A DNA stretch of 64,000 nucleotides from Anniella stebbinsi (GCA_029215795.1 JARDYH010000004.1:205138017-205202016), one strand, 5' to 3'. Shown: positions 1-13,202, counted from the first letter of the stretch. Notes: generated from the sequence alone by a model not told the origin. Numbers and translations are program-made.

Positions 1-439
1 TAGATGCATCATCTCACACACACACACACTCCCCATCTCCAGTGATCTCACCCTGCAGAATAGCAATTACTCATGCAAATGTGTGCGTTCAGCTGATCAG
101 AAGTAGCCCAGTGTCTTCCAGCATAGTATAGAGCTCTAGAATAAATTGCACCCAGCTTGGTTCCATTGTAAATACTGGTTCTGTTCAGGAAAATACTATG
201 TGTGAAAGATAAGGTGGGATGTGATTACTTAACATGACACATTAGACCTCGTTAGGAGATGAAACATCTTCTGTAAAACAAAGAATTTTACTATAGTATA
301 GGTGTCCATAAATGAAATCCCATTATTATTTGATATAAAGGTTACTAATGTCCATTGTCTTTGAAAAGGCTGTCAAAAGCTTTTGCTCACTGCACAAGCA
401 CTCCACCCTTCCCCAAATCTTACAACATAATCTTTAGGG

Positions 440-592
440 TCCAGATAGAGTGTATCTAGCTCAGCATTCTGACTTGCAGCTACAAGGCTTCATGCAGGTG
501 TTTTGTAGTCTTGGAAGTGCCAGGACAGAACCTGGGACCTCCTGCATGCAAAGCATATGCTCTACCAGTGAACAGTGGCCCTTTCAGCATTT
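440..592 (-). repeat. tRNA-Ala-derived SINE copy
   Basis: Read on the minus strand: a diverged 'GTTCACTGGTAGAGCA' A-box region, 'TGCTTTGCATGCAGGAGGTC' with anticodon TGC (Ala), a decayed B box, then the non-tRNA body ending 'GCTGAGCTAGA'. Compare the better copy at 55725-55910. Confidence 0.75.
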
Positions 593-1567
593 GTAAATGG
601 CACAATGACAATAGGAGGATCTGATGCACTGCGTTCTCCTTCATCCCCTGGAACATGAGGTGTTTGCATGTTCAGAATTAATCCAATTACCATATTGCAT
701 CAGCAACAGAATACAGCTTTTCTTAGAATATAAATCTTACCTCCACTCACTCTCCATGTAGTTTCAAGGAAATCCTTAGCAACCCATAGAAGTATTCAAT
801 GGTTCAGTCCAAGTGGGTCCCACTTAAAATAAAGATTTCACCCAGGTGGGCATATTACCTTTTTATTCCATCTTGTACCACTCCTCCAAGTGTTTGCTTC
901 AAGAGCATTTCAGCTGTTTAGCAAGTAGACCACACATTACACAAACCACTGCTTTCACAGTACAGTTTCTATAGCAACCATCTTATTAAAGCAGCCATCT
1001 GCTTTAAATATTAAACTTCACAAGACCATCACGGCTAGCTTTAAAACAATATCACATGTTCATGAAATATTAAAGCTAGAAACAAAGGGCTGCATAGAAG
1101 AACTTCTCTCTTGAATATTTTTAATGTCTGTTGGGTTATCCTGGAGGTTGTTCTGGCTAGGAACCTAAGTGTGTAAGCAGACCCATAAACAATACATACT
1201 ACTTTTTTTTTAAGGTGAGCATTTTTTTATATTCACAATGCAATAACAAAAAAAAATCAAAAGGTGGGAGATTCCAAGGGTTTCTAGCTTATTTAAACAC
1301 TTTTTTATTTTAATAGTAACTATCAAGCCTTACCATCTTTTTAGTACCAAACCTTCTGAACACTGTAAAGAAAGTGCTTGAGACAATAGGGAGCAAGATA
1401 AGAGTCCCTTTAGTTTTCGTGTTCTGCAATGGCACATGCTGAATAGTTTAAAGGCCTCGTATAGAAGATATTTTATTAGAAGACCCACATCTCAACATAA
1501 CATGAAACAAGAGTCATCATTCTGATTATACCTCATAAAGTATGGTGTCTGGAACTTTTGCTACTCT

Positions 1568-1962
1568 TACCCAGTCAGGGCCGTGCAGAGCTGGTAATAT
1601 GCCCAGGCCAGATGGGAAGTGTGTGCCCTCCCCCATTTCAAACTGCTCATTAAGTATTTTTAATCAGTGGCACTGATTCAGTGCTAAATACATGTATGAA
1701 CTAGAACGATTTATAAAAAAGGTAATGGGAAGCACTTTTATTCAAGATGTAAGACATCACTTCTTCACATTCAGAATTTCACGACGGACGGCTTCTGTGC
1801 TGTTTCCGCAAGGCGGGCTCCTCGCTTCTCGATGCGCCACTTATGCTACGGAAGCAGTAGTGTAAGCTAGGGAGGACCTCCTTGTCGGAGTGCCCCCTCA
1901 AAATCTTGGGCCCTGGGCCAACTGGCCCCACTGGCCCCCCTCTGCATGGCCTTGTACCCAGT
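1568..1962. mobile_element. Non-autonomous hAT element with 8-bp target duplication
   Basis: The element runs 1576-1954 (379 bp) between terminal inverted repeats CAGGGCCGTGCAGAG and CTCTGCATGGCCTTG. It is flanked by a perfect 8-bp duplication, TACCCAGT (1568-1575 and 1955-1962). An 8-bp duplication with a CAGGG terminus is diagnostic of the hAT superfamily. There is no transposase frame. The interior includes a short CpG-rich patch (about 1780-1860) unlike the flanking intron. Confidence 0.88.
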
Positions 1963-3436
1963 TTATGAGCAGCTATTGAAACTGAAATAGCAATTAGCTT
2001 ACCAAGTAGCTTGTCACAGTAACATTAAAATACTGGTAAGCTTCAATTTACATTTGCTTTAGTTCATTTTGTTTTTCCTACTTGAAATCTGGCCATTTTT
2101 TTGACATTTGGATGTTCTGTAGAGATTGAAGGAGTGCCATTATGTTTGTCTTTTTAATAATCCCAGAAGCAGTGAGTACTTTCTGCTCTGACCCTCAGAA
2201 AGCAACAGATAAGCAATTAATGGGTTCTGCTTTACACCCAGAACCCTGATGAAAGGCCAGCAAAATAATTCCTCTTTAAGGTTTTCCTTCCTGTCTGCTC
2301 CATCACGGTTCTTTTTCCTTTCCTTTGAAATAAGGTTATCTAAGACTAGATATTCTTTTCAAGAAGTCAGACACACAGCGTCTCAAGGACTACTCTGGAG
2401 TCACTGAGCTGAACAGAACTTCAGAAAGAAGAGGTTTACAACTCAGACTGCTGTATTCCAAAAGGGAATCCTATGTCTCTTGAACTCAAAGAGAATCTCT
2501 GTTTGAAGCAGGGGTGCTTTTGCTTATAGTAAAGCAACTCAGAGGTCCATATACCAAACGGCATTGCTGTGTCCTCCTGCCTTGCCTTGATGTGTATTCA
2601 ACTGACATTTTTCTACAGATACAAAATTTCAGAGCAGTGTCTCCTTCTTGCCCTCAAATACCGAGCATCCATATCTGTTAAAGCAAAGAAGATGAACCAT
2701 TCAGCTCTAGGTGTAGCTTTTGCTAAACCTGATGGACAGGATTTCTTTTTCTTTTACAGTTTAGATGACAAACCCATGACAGAGTCTGTATTTATTCTGA
2801 GATATTAATCTAAACTGACACACAGTATTTGCCTTTCTGCAGAAAGCAGCAACCATAAGGTTTTTCTCCTAATGACCTGCACATACCATTTCCTGTCCTG
2901 TAAAAATTTGATTCAGTAGATTCTTAACACTCTCCAAAGTGTACTGGTACTTAAGTGCAAGGGAGATAGTCCCCATAAGCATTCATTCTTTAATTATAGG
3001 TACTGTTGCCACTCAAACTTTTATCAGTATAAGAAGATTAAGTGGCTATACCACTTTCAGGTAGCAGGTCAGTCCTGACTTTATTGGGTGCTTCTATATA
3101 CTTGCAAAGAAACAAATTCCCTGCACATAGAAAACAAGCCTTCTCCCTGATATGCTATTTTTCTAGGTATGGGAAATCTTAGTTTCCATGCAGAAAAATT
3201 CAAACAATTCCCATTTGTAGATCTCAGTAACACAAGTCAAAACTAGTTGACCATATTTACCGTTTGTGAAAACCAAGCCTAAGTGCATATCCACACCATG
3301 CCCTAGAAAAAAAAATACTTCACGTGTTACATGTTTACTCACACACTGGAGTAAATGCTATGGAACCATTCCTCACCACCACTCAACTCTACATTTCAAG
3401 TGTTTGCCCATAAAAGCCAAACTTTGGTGTTTTATA
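1963..3436. other. Intron stretch without recognised repeat
   Basis: AT-rich, single-copy-looking sequence. The part around 2150-2400 has no simple repeats or element termini and could be conserved, but nothing in it identifies a function. Confidence 0.3.
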
Positions 3437-3512
3437 GAGCAATCCTGTACTTGTCTACTCAAGTAAGTCCCATTGAGTTCAATGAAGCTTAATCTCAGGT
3501 ATAGAATTGTAG
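3437..3512. repeat. Short squamate MITE (family C), diverged copy
   Basis: Core 'AAGTAAGTCCCATTGAGTTC' at 3460-3480, flanked by decayed inverted ends (GCAATCCTGTAC / GTATAGAATTGTAGC). Family C elements are about 85-90 bp palindromes with 'GCAATCCTAT' ends. Confidence 0.7.
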
Positions 3513-5400
3513 CTTTAAAGTTTTAATTCTGTACAATGAATTGTGCTTGCATTATTCCTCCATAGTAATCCTTAAGAGGCCTTCAAAACACTGCCTTTAA
3601 AAAGGCTTTTTTATGGTTTTAGAAAGACAATCTATTTAAAAAAGCATTTAGGGACTATAATGATCTTCTAAATATTGCACATAGCATTTAAAATTAGCCA
3701 TGTCATAGGATGGCAAGAATTAATCTGCCACTGGTTACCTGATACCCCTGGAAGAACAACCAAAGAAGTTATCAGCCAACTCAGATATAGCAGATGAACT
3801 AATATACCCAGCAGAGATTCAGTTTCAAAGTTTGTATAACTTCAGAACTCAGCAAATTAAAAGAAGACAGATTTTTTACTATGGGAAACATGTTATTAAA
3901 AGAGTATGGAAGTGTCAAGGGCATTTCATGCTCTGAACTTCAAGAATTTCCCCCCATTACACTTCACTTTTGCATTCTGAAAGTTTTACTTTTTAGAATG
4001 TCTAAGAGTAAAGGTTGCTGCTGTGTTCCCCACACTTCACATTCCAACACACCCATGCTGATACACAAATATATGGCAGAATTTCCCATCCTCAGAGGAA
4101 CTCAATTCTTGTATTTCTGAATACACCTAGCTCTGGGAAAGCCGCATTCCAGTGTATCATGCAAATACCCAACAGGCAGTCTCCTCTGTAGCCAATGAGT
4201 TTCATCATGGAAGAACAAAAGATCTATCATGGGAATTACTGGCTCACGAAATGCACCATACTCCTAATTGAATCTTGTAAAGTAACATTTTACATTCAGT
4301 TCAGGGTAGGGAACCATGCAGACCCTGGTCTCATGAATGGGCTCAACACATTCTTGGTTGTTATCCAACATGAACTGAGAAAGCTCAATAATAGTTATTT
4401 TTTCAATGAAAGCTGACCCATGTTGCACTGTTCACTTGGTGCAAAGTTGGCCATGATGCATAGTGATAATCAGAAATTGCAGCATTCCAACTTTGATACT
4501 GTAGCAGCTGGCAATTATATTTAAAGTATCAGAATTAAATGTTACACTAAATTTAAGGTAGCATCTATGATGAACCAAGATAAAGCGTTTGTAATTCATT
4601 CTTTCATCTCATTTACTCTTACAAAGGTCAAAGAAGCAGCAAGCAATATGAATTATTTTGGTGTACATACAACAAAATATTATAAAGAATATTACATTTA
4701 AAATAAATAAAATGGACTTCAATACCAAAAACAGGAAAGAGAATTGAGAACAAGTACATTCCTTTTAATTAATGCTAAGAGGAAAACTTTGTATGTCTCA
4801 GATTCTGTTACAACTGTGTTCATGAAGCAAAATAAATAAATAAATCAGCTCTTCCTTTAATTAGCACAGCATCCACAACTAAATCTTTAAAAACAACACA
4901 CTTCCTTTACTAGGATCATCATAGCATTTGTACAGCCTTAATATATGGCAAACTGGTCAAATAACCTGAACAGATCCTGTGCACGTCATAATTAACAATG
5001 GGATATACATAACACTGGATGACTTCCAGTGATGGCTCTGATAATCATAAAGGATTATTGCATGAAGATAATCACGCTACATGCAGAGATAGTCAGCTGC
5101 ATATGAAATCTGTTTCATGCAGCTCACAGCTTGTGCAATCAAGACGTATTCTGTATGGGCAACTGTGAAAAAAAAATACCTTTCTTCCTTCTTCCATTAA
5201 TACCCTTTATTTACAAAATGCAATTTTAAATTGGTAAATGGATCCTAATAAAGACACCAAGAAAATGCTTTCCAAAGAAGAAATGTAACACAGCTCTTTT
5301 TCTGTAACTTTTAGAAAATGTCCCAAGTCACTAAAGAAACATAAGCTTACAGTGCTTAGAACCTGCCATTCTAAAATTCCTAAAACATCTATTTATGCTA
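3513..5400. other. Intron stretch without recognised repeat
   Basis: AT-rich sequence. The short open frames here have no recognisable composition or domain. I see nothing further. Confidence 0.3.
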
Positions 5401-5429
5401 GCTAAAGTTATGTGCTCATACACCCAATG

Positions 5430-5640
5430 CGCATTTTCCTAGTGCGTGTGTATGTTTCCCCCCTCCCCCCGTCCAACTGCTTCACTGAGTCTACGCCAAC
5501 ATCCGTGATCCAGGTCATTTTAGTTAGCCTGATACAGCACTTGCTGGCTGTTACATAACTGCCCTCAGGAATTCTGGGATCGTGTTTGTAAACACTACAG
5601 CCATGTGCGCGCAACCACGTTGCAAGTCATCAGAGCGACC
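5430..5640. repeat. Dispersed GC-rich repeat (family G), copy 1
   Basis: The 43 bases 5568-5610, which begin GGAATTCTGGGA and end CAGCCATGTGCGC, recur at 7502-7544 with only a few changes. CpG content is well above the surrounding intron, suggesting an inserted element. Ends not determined. Confidence 0.55.
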
Positions 5641-6348
5641 TGGAACTCCCGCTCTGAAGGTAAACCCTGGCACGACAATGTTTATGCACCCAAGCTATCC
5701 TTTCAGCATAAGACTTGTATGTTCCAATCTATTTCATCTCAACAGGTTTCCTCACCATGGGTGACAGATTCTCAGCCAATTAATGCTGTTAGGTGTTTCT
5801 AAGAAACCGATGAAAGCTTTATTTCTTCTCTTGAAAAACACCTTAATTCAGGCAAGGGCTCTTGAATTAAGAGGCCAAGCATTTTCTACTTCTAACATGC
5901 ATTGTTTAATATGCACAATAAACGCTTAGAGAAAATTGGAATGAACACCAGAAGGATATGTGGTATGCAGTCATTTAACGTTATAAGCCTAGCAACACAG
6001 AAGTGAACTTTCAGTGTTTGAAGAAACCTTTAACTATTTCTGCTCATTTTTTTTTAAAAGTAGCTCAGTACCATTGATAGTCCTTCATTTTTTAGAGAAG
6101 ATTAAAAGCTAAAGCCAAAGAGGCCCCAAAAATGTATTTTGGTCATAACCATATGCATTCCTAATGTTAAGTTGTATGGGCAAGTGAAAGGAGGAAGTGC
6201 TTACTCAACAAATACGGCAAGCAATGAATCCTAATATACACACGCACCATAATTTCTGTATATGTCATATGTACAGGTCCTTCACAACTTCTGATCAAAT
6301 TCCAAGCAATACACAAACCTATTTTTTCTCAGTTTGGCTATAAAGCGC

Positions 6349-6377
6349 GCGCACACACACATACACACACACACATT
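6349..6377. repeat. (CA)n microsatellite
   Basis: Alternating purine-pyrimidine run, GCGCGC then interrupted ACACACAC. Confidence 0.9.
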
Positions 6378-6845
6378 TTATGAGCTATGTAACTTCTATA
6401 TCCACTCTTTCATTAGATAGTGAGCTTTTCTTCTGGCTGTTATACTCTAGCTGCCACACAAGCATATCCAAGATATAATAAGAATTATAATCAGGTTTCT
6501 TTAAACACAATAGTTTGTGCTTCTGCCAACCTGTTTGAAATGCAGCTGTGGACCTCAGTTGCTTTTGACCTTTACTGTAAGAGCCGAGAATAGGATGGAG
6601 TTCAAGTGTTACTAAGCCCTGCTGAGTTTGCATTTCTTCAGACTGCTTAAGCCAGAAATAATAATAACACAGTGATCCCACCCCAAACCAAAACAAAGGG
6701 AGAAATATGTGCCAATCTTTTCCTTTTGCATTTAGCTAACATGCTATTTGGGGAAACAAATAGAAAACATTTATTAAACTGGGAGTGATTATGAAAGGAA
6801 GTTTCTGAATTCCCCCCCACCCCCTAAATGAGATAAAAAGCAGCT

Positions 6846-6910
6846 AAGTCCACTACCCCTACATACACTTATTTGGGAGCAAGCCCCACTGAACTCAGTT
6901 GGACAATCTT
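6846..6910. repeat. Family C MITE, partial
   Basis: 'TTTGGGAGCAAGCCCCACTG' (6871-6890) with 'AACTCAGTTGG' matches the family C core; the right half is lost. Confidence 0.6.
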
Positions 6911-7399
6911 TGCAAATGTGTAGAGTCCCAGAAAACTAGCAGTTTTCTGGGACTACAACAGGAAATATATATGGCAAATTAGTTCAAGGTTATTACCATC
7001 TATGCCTTGCTGTTTGAAACTGTGACAAGCATTCCTTGGTTTAATAACTATGAATGGGTAGTAACTGCCCAGTTTACAGAGCCCAAAACATTTTAAAGCA
7101 CAACCTTAACTTCAAGCAAAACAAGAAAATCACGGCAGTAGTGAAAGGTCTACTGACTTTAAAAAAAATTTACTCTCAGTGGCACACAAGCTCTAGCTTG
7201 AACTGTCCAGTTCTAGTTTGTTGTCAAGCGGTAAAGCTTCTATTTTTGGCTCACCACAGATGACCTTGTTGTAAGCTACAGAGCTGAATGTTGCCAAAAC
7301 AAAAGGAGATTTTTTTTTTTAACGGAAGGTGAAAAAAGAACTGGCTCGTGGAATCCTCCAACCAGGCTGTAATAAGGATATGGTGACTGTGGGCGATAG

Positions 7400-7575
7400 T
7401 AAAAAATAAATAAAAATGGAGTGCAAATGTAGACTATTGCGGGTGAGCACTGCTGACTCGTGAGATATGGCACCCGCCTGGCTCTTACGCGACAGCTCTT
7501 GGGAATTCTGGGAGCGTGTTTGTAAACAGTGCAGCCATGTGCGCAAAGTCCACGTGGCTGGATCCGAAGAATCTC
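7400..7575. repeat. Dispersed GC-rich repeat (family G), copy 2
   Basis: Shares 7502-7544 with 5568-5610, in the same orientation about 1.9 kb away. Short minus-strand frames at both loci give similar peptides (HGCSVYKH and HGCTVYKH), which reflects the shared repeat, not a gene. Confidence 0.55.
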
Positions 7576-8281
7576 TGAATGCAAAAAGAAACTCAGCCTG
7601 CAGCGATACAGCAAAGCCAAGTTGGAATTATACAACTCTCGATCTTTCTGAAGACATTTATGCCACAAAATGTATGTGCATTCTATCACAGTGGCAGACA
7701 TTTGCTATACCAGTTAGCCCTCCCTGTTTCATAAACAAGCCCAAAATGTGTGCCAACCATCAAGGAAAGAAATCAGAAAGAACTGTATGATAAGTTAACA
7801 GACTATAATGTAAATGTACTTAGTACAAGCACAGATAAAGCAATGCAAGCAAGAACATACACGTTCTGCCCTCCTAAATAAAGGTCACATTTGAAAAGCA
7901 AAATTAACTAGGCATCAGTGGTTGCTGGAATGAAAATACTGGAATTTACTCTTGATGCTTTAGGTTTTAGTTGTAGGACACTATTTAAGGATTATTAGTC
8001 TATTCTCAATGGTGTTAACTACTAACAAAGTCATTTTGATTCTAATAGTGTTTTTACTTCTAAGTACATGGGGTTGTAGAATTAGTATAGAGCAATTATG
8101 AAACTTTCACCCTGCATACATTTCTCTCCAGTTCTGCTCCCAAAGACTGTAAGATTGTAGTTCAAAACTCACTAACTTGGATACAAGTTCAGTCAAGCAG
8201 GATAATTAGAAGTAAACATGATTAGAGCAAGTAGCCAATTAAGGGTCATGAATTTGTTATTTTTGAGCTCTGGTAAGCAAC

Positions 8282-8462
8282 CTAGACAGGGTGGCCACTT
8301 ACGCAACACACACACACACACACACACAAAGATACAGGTTTACATAAAATTAGCACCTGCTAATTTACATAGACGTATGCACATTTAGAAATACTTATTA
8401 TAATTTAAATAGAAATAGAATACATCTCACAATGGTGAGGATTGCAACCAGATGATCTGTGT
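8282..8462 (+). repeat. Family F interspersed repeat, copy 1, with (CA)n
   Basis: Starts GGGTGGCCACTTACGCA and continues into 'AATTTAAATAGAAATAGAAT' (8402-8421), ending near ACCAGATGATCTGTG. The same framework recurs at 29035-29200, 50038-50186 and inverted at 35815-36000. A (CA)n run at 8306-8328 replaces part of the interior. Confidence 0.65.
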
Positions 8463-9065
8463 GCCTGCTTAGTCTGCTGTCCAAGTGCTAATTCTTTACA
8501 GGCAACTTCAAGTTCCCTACTTTCCTTTTAAGTTGTTTTAATCTTTATATTAGACTTGGATGGGACAGCCCTTTAATAGGGGACACCTTCAAACAGAAAA
8601 CTGCCCACATGACCACCCAAAATCTAGGATACCATTTAGACATTAAGTTTGAACTGATTAATGAAAATCATGTTTATATGGCAGGTGATTTGTATCAGTA
8701 CATTTGTTTCAGAACAGGGAAACTGGAACATCTTGTTTTTTGAGGTGACATGCCACACCCTTAACTGCTATTTTTAAATTGTAGTTACTTCATAGTACAA
8801 AGATTCTTGTTAGAGGCATGCAGAAATTTTGACAGTACAACAAAAGATGGGTTGGACTAAAGTATATGTATACTTTTAAATGTCTTTGGTACTCTTTTGG
8901 GTTCAAGTCCTACATTCATCCTTCTGCCATTAAATAGTAATGGGAGACAGAAACCTTCTCTTTGAAATAAATATAGTATTGGGAGTTATTAATTGAACTA
9001 TGAGAGAGAGAAATAAAACAGAAAGCTGAGGCCAGCTAATTTGGCACCAATGATATGTATTAACA

Positions 9066-9101
<36 letters not shown>
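9066..9101. repeat. (TTA)12 microsatellite
   Basis: Uninterrupted TTA repeat of 36 bases. Confidence 0.95.
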
Positions 9102-9186
9102 TCAAGGTCAAAAGCCACCAGGCAATTTATCCTCTTGAATAAGATACTCTGGTTGCCAATTTCTGACTCTAAAATCACCAACAAAG

Positions 9187-9272
9187 TAATCCTATACATA
9201 TCAACACAGAATGAAGTCCATTGAGTTCAGTGGGGCTTATGTCCAAGTAAGTGGATATAGGATTGCAGCCTT
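9187..9272. repeat. Family C MITE, near complete
   Basis: Runs from GTAATCCTATACATAT to ATATAGGATTGCAGCC, so both inverted ends are present around 'CATTGAGTTCAGTGGGGCTT'. Confidence 0.8.
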
Positions 9273-9442
9273 ATGTCATTTAGTACCAATGTTAACCTAC
9301 AGATACCTGTACTAAGATTTCATAAATCTGGAAAATGTTCAATTTCAGCTGTGGCTTTAATGTTTATCTTGGACAAGTCACTTTTAAAGACTATTTAAGT
9401 CAACAGTGAAAGCTCTTCACACCTCAATGTGAAGCTTATAGT

Positions 9443-9505
9443 CAATGGTGAGGAATGATGGGAGTTGTAGCCCATCATCTGGGTTTACAACATATGGGCT
9501 TATAG
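9443..9505. repeat. Family D MITE, half copy
   Basis: 'GAATGATGGGAGTTGTAGCC' is the right-half signature of family D. Confidence 0.5.
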
Positions 9506-9697
9506 CACTTCCACATGTTGGCTTTCTCCACTAATTGTAGCATTCTTGCAACAGAAAAGACAGCATGCGACATATCCATAAATTAGATACCAACCATGCA
9601 AATCCTTGTGCTGATTGGCCAAATGCACCACCTGTTAGCTAGTAACTAGCAGATCCAGCACACAGAGAAAAGCAAGCTGTTGTGCAAAGCAGGAACA

Positions 9698-9806
9698 AAG
9701 AATGTTGGTGAACTGTAACACCCATCAGGCCTATCCAGCATAGCCAATAGTGAAAGATAATGGGAGTTGAAGTCCAACAACATCTGGAGGATCACATCCC
9801 TGGTGC
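9698..9806. repeat. Family D MITE ('GGGAGTTG...CATCTGGAGG')
   Basis: Family D is an element of about 125-140 bp: 'CAGATGTTTTGGACTACAAC', 'GGCCATGCTGGC', 'TGATGGGAGTTG', 'AACATCTGGAGG', with loosely inverted ends. Here 'GATAATGGGAGTTGAAGTCC' and 'CAACATCTGGAGGATCACA' are clear; the left half is decayed. Confidence 0.7.
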
Positions 9807-9899
9807 AAAGCCAACAATGGTAGCTCCAAGCCAGCATGATAATATTGCTGAGGAAGTTGATGAGGAAGGGTGCCCTAAAAGTAGAGCCATTTTCCCCAC

Positions 9900-12099
9900 C
9901 TGCTGCTGTTCAAATTCAGTACTTTGGAGCAGGACCTAGCTTCTTTTGTTTTGCATGGAAACAATAGGGCCCAAATAATAATACATTTTTTTTATTTCTC
10001 ATAACTGTTGTAATCAAGCCCAAGCTGTCTTTCATGCTTCCATGCATCTGATAAAAATGTCATCCAGCCTACACAGTTAGCTTTCCAGTGGGTCAACTGG
10101 ATCCCCTCCAACACAATGATTTTGTAGAGCTACCTTTAAAGTGTGGAAAACATAGGAGCTAAAATATGCACAATGCCAATTTCACAGTGCTATCCAAACT
10201 TAAACACACTGTTAACCACATTTTTCATTTGATCACATTTTAGGATCAATTCTCAAAGAACACGTTCTGCACAAGACTCTTACCAAAGGTTTCACAAATC
10301 AGCCACAAAGCAAAGACTAAAAAACCTACCCAGAATGTTAGCCTAGTATCTGTGTGTGGTAAAGAAATAATTCCAGGGCCTTAGCCAAGAGAAGGAGTAT
10401 CTATTGCTGCACCCAAAATGCCTTTCTTCCATATCCTGCAGCCTGCTTGGCAACTTCTTCTCCCTAACATGTTGTGCAAGACCTGAACTATGCTGTCATT
10501 TGAGGCGCTTCCAGCCAACAGATGTATTTTCACTGTAGTTTCCTGAAACTCTCCTGGCAAGTCAACAAAACAATCACCTCACTTATAATAGATTAATGTC
10601 ATGGGCCTTTCATAGGACCAAATTTCAAGCTTACATAGAGTTTCCTATGTTTTAGCAGAGAACATGCATTAGTGCAGCATTACTATTCATGGTAATAATA
10701 CATACATGGATATCAAGATGTCCAATTATGTTAGCAGTGTTCTCCAGAACAGCATTCTTTTCTTCTTCAATAAAGATAGAATTTCATAAATACAAAGAGG
10801 TAATGAATCATTCCAAATGGCAATACACACACACACACACAAAATACATTTGGTGTGTGCATGCTTGTGTGTGTTGTAGAGGGAAAAAATGGGAAAATCT
10901 AACTACTGGATTTCTACTTTACAACCCTTTTTAAACAGTAGTCTCAAAGGGCAGGTTCATATATACATACACATCACTCATTTACTTGATTGTAGCTGTC
11001 TTATGGCAGAATGTGTGAACTGACTCCATTGAAAAGCAATTGTGTACAAGGGGATACTTCTATGGCGGCTCATTCACACATGACAGTCATCAATCAATAA
11101 ATGTGTGAACTAGACCTAAGTAAGTGTCTGTGACCATAAAAGGCTACACTTCATGTCCTCGATTACACACATTTTTCTTATGTGAATAAATGCTTTATTT
11201 CATAGCTGTTCAGATATAGGCAATGAGAAAACCCTAAGCAAATCTGTTTAATTTGCTGGAGCACAAGAAGAACAGGACATATGCTAATCTTGACAAAGGA
11301 ACTTATATCCTGCAATCAGTCCCACATGCTAAGGAATTGCCTTGCCTGGCTATGGCAGGCAGAGTTCTGCAAGAGCTCTGTTTAGGAAGTTGGGCTCTTT
11401 TCCTTCACATGGCTTGTATAATATGCTTAGTTTGTGTGTGCATGGCGGTTGTGCTGGACTTCAGCCATAGCCTTCAAGGTAACATATGTGGAACTTCAGC
11501 AAAACTAGATTTCATTGCAAGTCTAATTTAGATCCCATTTTCTTTTTGTAGAGAAAAATAATTCCAAACTATCAACCCTTAACAGCAGTTATAGGAATAT
11601 TTTAAAGTTCCAAGATACATAATGTATCAAGTTACCTCCCAAACAAAAACATCTGGTACGACCAAGTACCTCTGTTTCTTGAAGTAAAGTTGCCTACTTT
11701 GAGAACTATCTTACATTTACATCTCACAAGTAAGTCTGAAAACTATTTTAATTAGGTTTTATTATGATGAGAAAATTCATTTTCTTACGCTGAATGAATG
11801 ACCATCTTCCAAGCTACATTTGAAGGATATCCCAATGCATTGAGCATTGCAGTCCTCTCTAAAGATTTGTGGAAACTGTGATGCCCCATTAGCAGTCTGA
11901 TGTAGTGCTAAGTTAAATGCTAGCATTCTGCAAAGCACTGCTTACACACAGTGGTCAATGCCCTATGAAAAGCTATGCTCCTGTTGCATGATATTTGTGA
12001 ATGCCACTTATGCAGAACTTCAACTACAGTAGGGAGGGAGTAGCAGCAGCAGTCAAGGATCAAGCAACTAAGCAGGAAGATATAGCCTATGTAAGAGAT
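9900..12099. other. Intron stretch, mostly unassigned
   Basis: Holds an (AC)n run at 10825-10841 and a diverged block at 10950-11120 where 'GTTCATATATACA' and 'TGTGTGAACTAGACCTA' resemble the ends of the 'TTCACACAA' element seen at 18.1 kb. Otherwise I see nothing. Confidence 0.35.
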
Positions 12100-12198
12100 G
12101 TGCAATCTCCAGGTATGGTGTCCTTCAGATGTTTTGGCCTAAAACTCCCCAAATCCCTAACCATTTGCCATACAGGCTGGGACTCTACTGGCTAGCTC
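12100..12198. repeat. Family D MITE, diverged
   Basis: 'GTGTCCTTCAGATGTTTTGG', 'CTAAAACTCCCCAAATCCCT' and 'CATACAGGCTGGGACTCTAC' follow the family D order. Confidence 0.6.
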
Positions 12199-12383
12199 TC
12201 CAGTAGAGACACTGGTTTTCAAATTGACTTCTCTAAGCATTTGAAGAACCTCTTCTGCTGCTATGGTATCATTTAAAGACTGACACCATTCCCATCAGCT
12301 CCCTATAGCTCTGTTATATCTTTCTAATCAAGAGGTAGCAGGAGAAAACTTATGAACTCTTTATAAATCCAAGATCATACAAT

Positions 12384-12607
12384 TACTATATTTCTTTGAT
12401 TCTAAGACACCATCGAATGTAAGACGCACATTTATTTCAGTACCAACAGAAAAAAAGCTTTGCTTCTAAGAAAAAACACACACGCTAAAATATATCTAAA
12501 ATTCGAAAACTGTGATTCTAAGACACCATCGATTCTATGACGTACCCCGTTTTTAGAGACGTTTATATGGGGGAAAAGGTGTGTCATAGAATCGAAGAAA
12601 TACGGTA
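12384..12607. mobile_element. Family E MITE (ends TACCGTATTTCTTCGATTC)
   Basis: Inverted ends ACTATATTTCTTTGATTCTA (12385-12404) and AATCGAAGAAATACGGTA close a 220-bp element. Internally 'GATTCTAAGACACCATCGA' occurs twice (from about 12400 and 12514). TA at both ends suggests a TA target. It is related to 45871-46912. Confidence 0.75.
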
Positions 12608-13189
12608 TATTGCTCATCTAAGAAATTGCTCCACCAGAAAATATGCATTCCCTGGTACTAAAGTTGTGGAGTAGGCCTGAAAACATCTTTCATTTTAACC
12701 CACAACTAAAGTACAGCATAGCATAGCAGATTCAAACACCACAACCAATACATAGAAGCTGTACATCACAACATACATTCTTTCATGTATGCTGTACATT
12801 ACTTTTCAGTGTTTTTCAGACAGGAAGATGATGATTAATGTATTTTATGAATAAACAAAAGACTCTTACCCTGCACACCAGCCAATATATACAGCATTGG
12901 CATAGCACAATGGCAAGCAACTGTCATAGCAACAATGGCAAACAACATTTAGCCCATGGGCTAAATGCCTGCCTATTGCACAGACCGACTGTATGGGTAA
13001 ATGGCTCTTGTTTAACTACCTTGAAGATGTGGCAACCAGAACCTCAATAGAAATCTCATAGCCATACCATACAGCTTGTGCATTTAAAAGCACAACTCCC
13101 AAAACCACAGTTAGTAATTAAGAACACTAATACATACAGTGCAGATGAAATATAATCACAAAAGGCTACAATATACATTTCCTTCCAAA

Positions 13190-13202
13190 CCCCCCCCCCC
13201 CC
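13190..13202 (+). repeat. Poly-C run (13)
   Basis: Homopolymer, one of about ten C or G runs of 11 or more in the window. Confidence 0.9.

Noticed and set aside
5408..7701. Paralogous small genes suggested by similar minus-strand peptides
   Set aside because: The similarity is limited to the 43-base dispersed repeat; the frames diverge immediately outside it.
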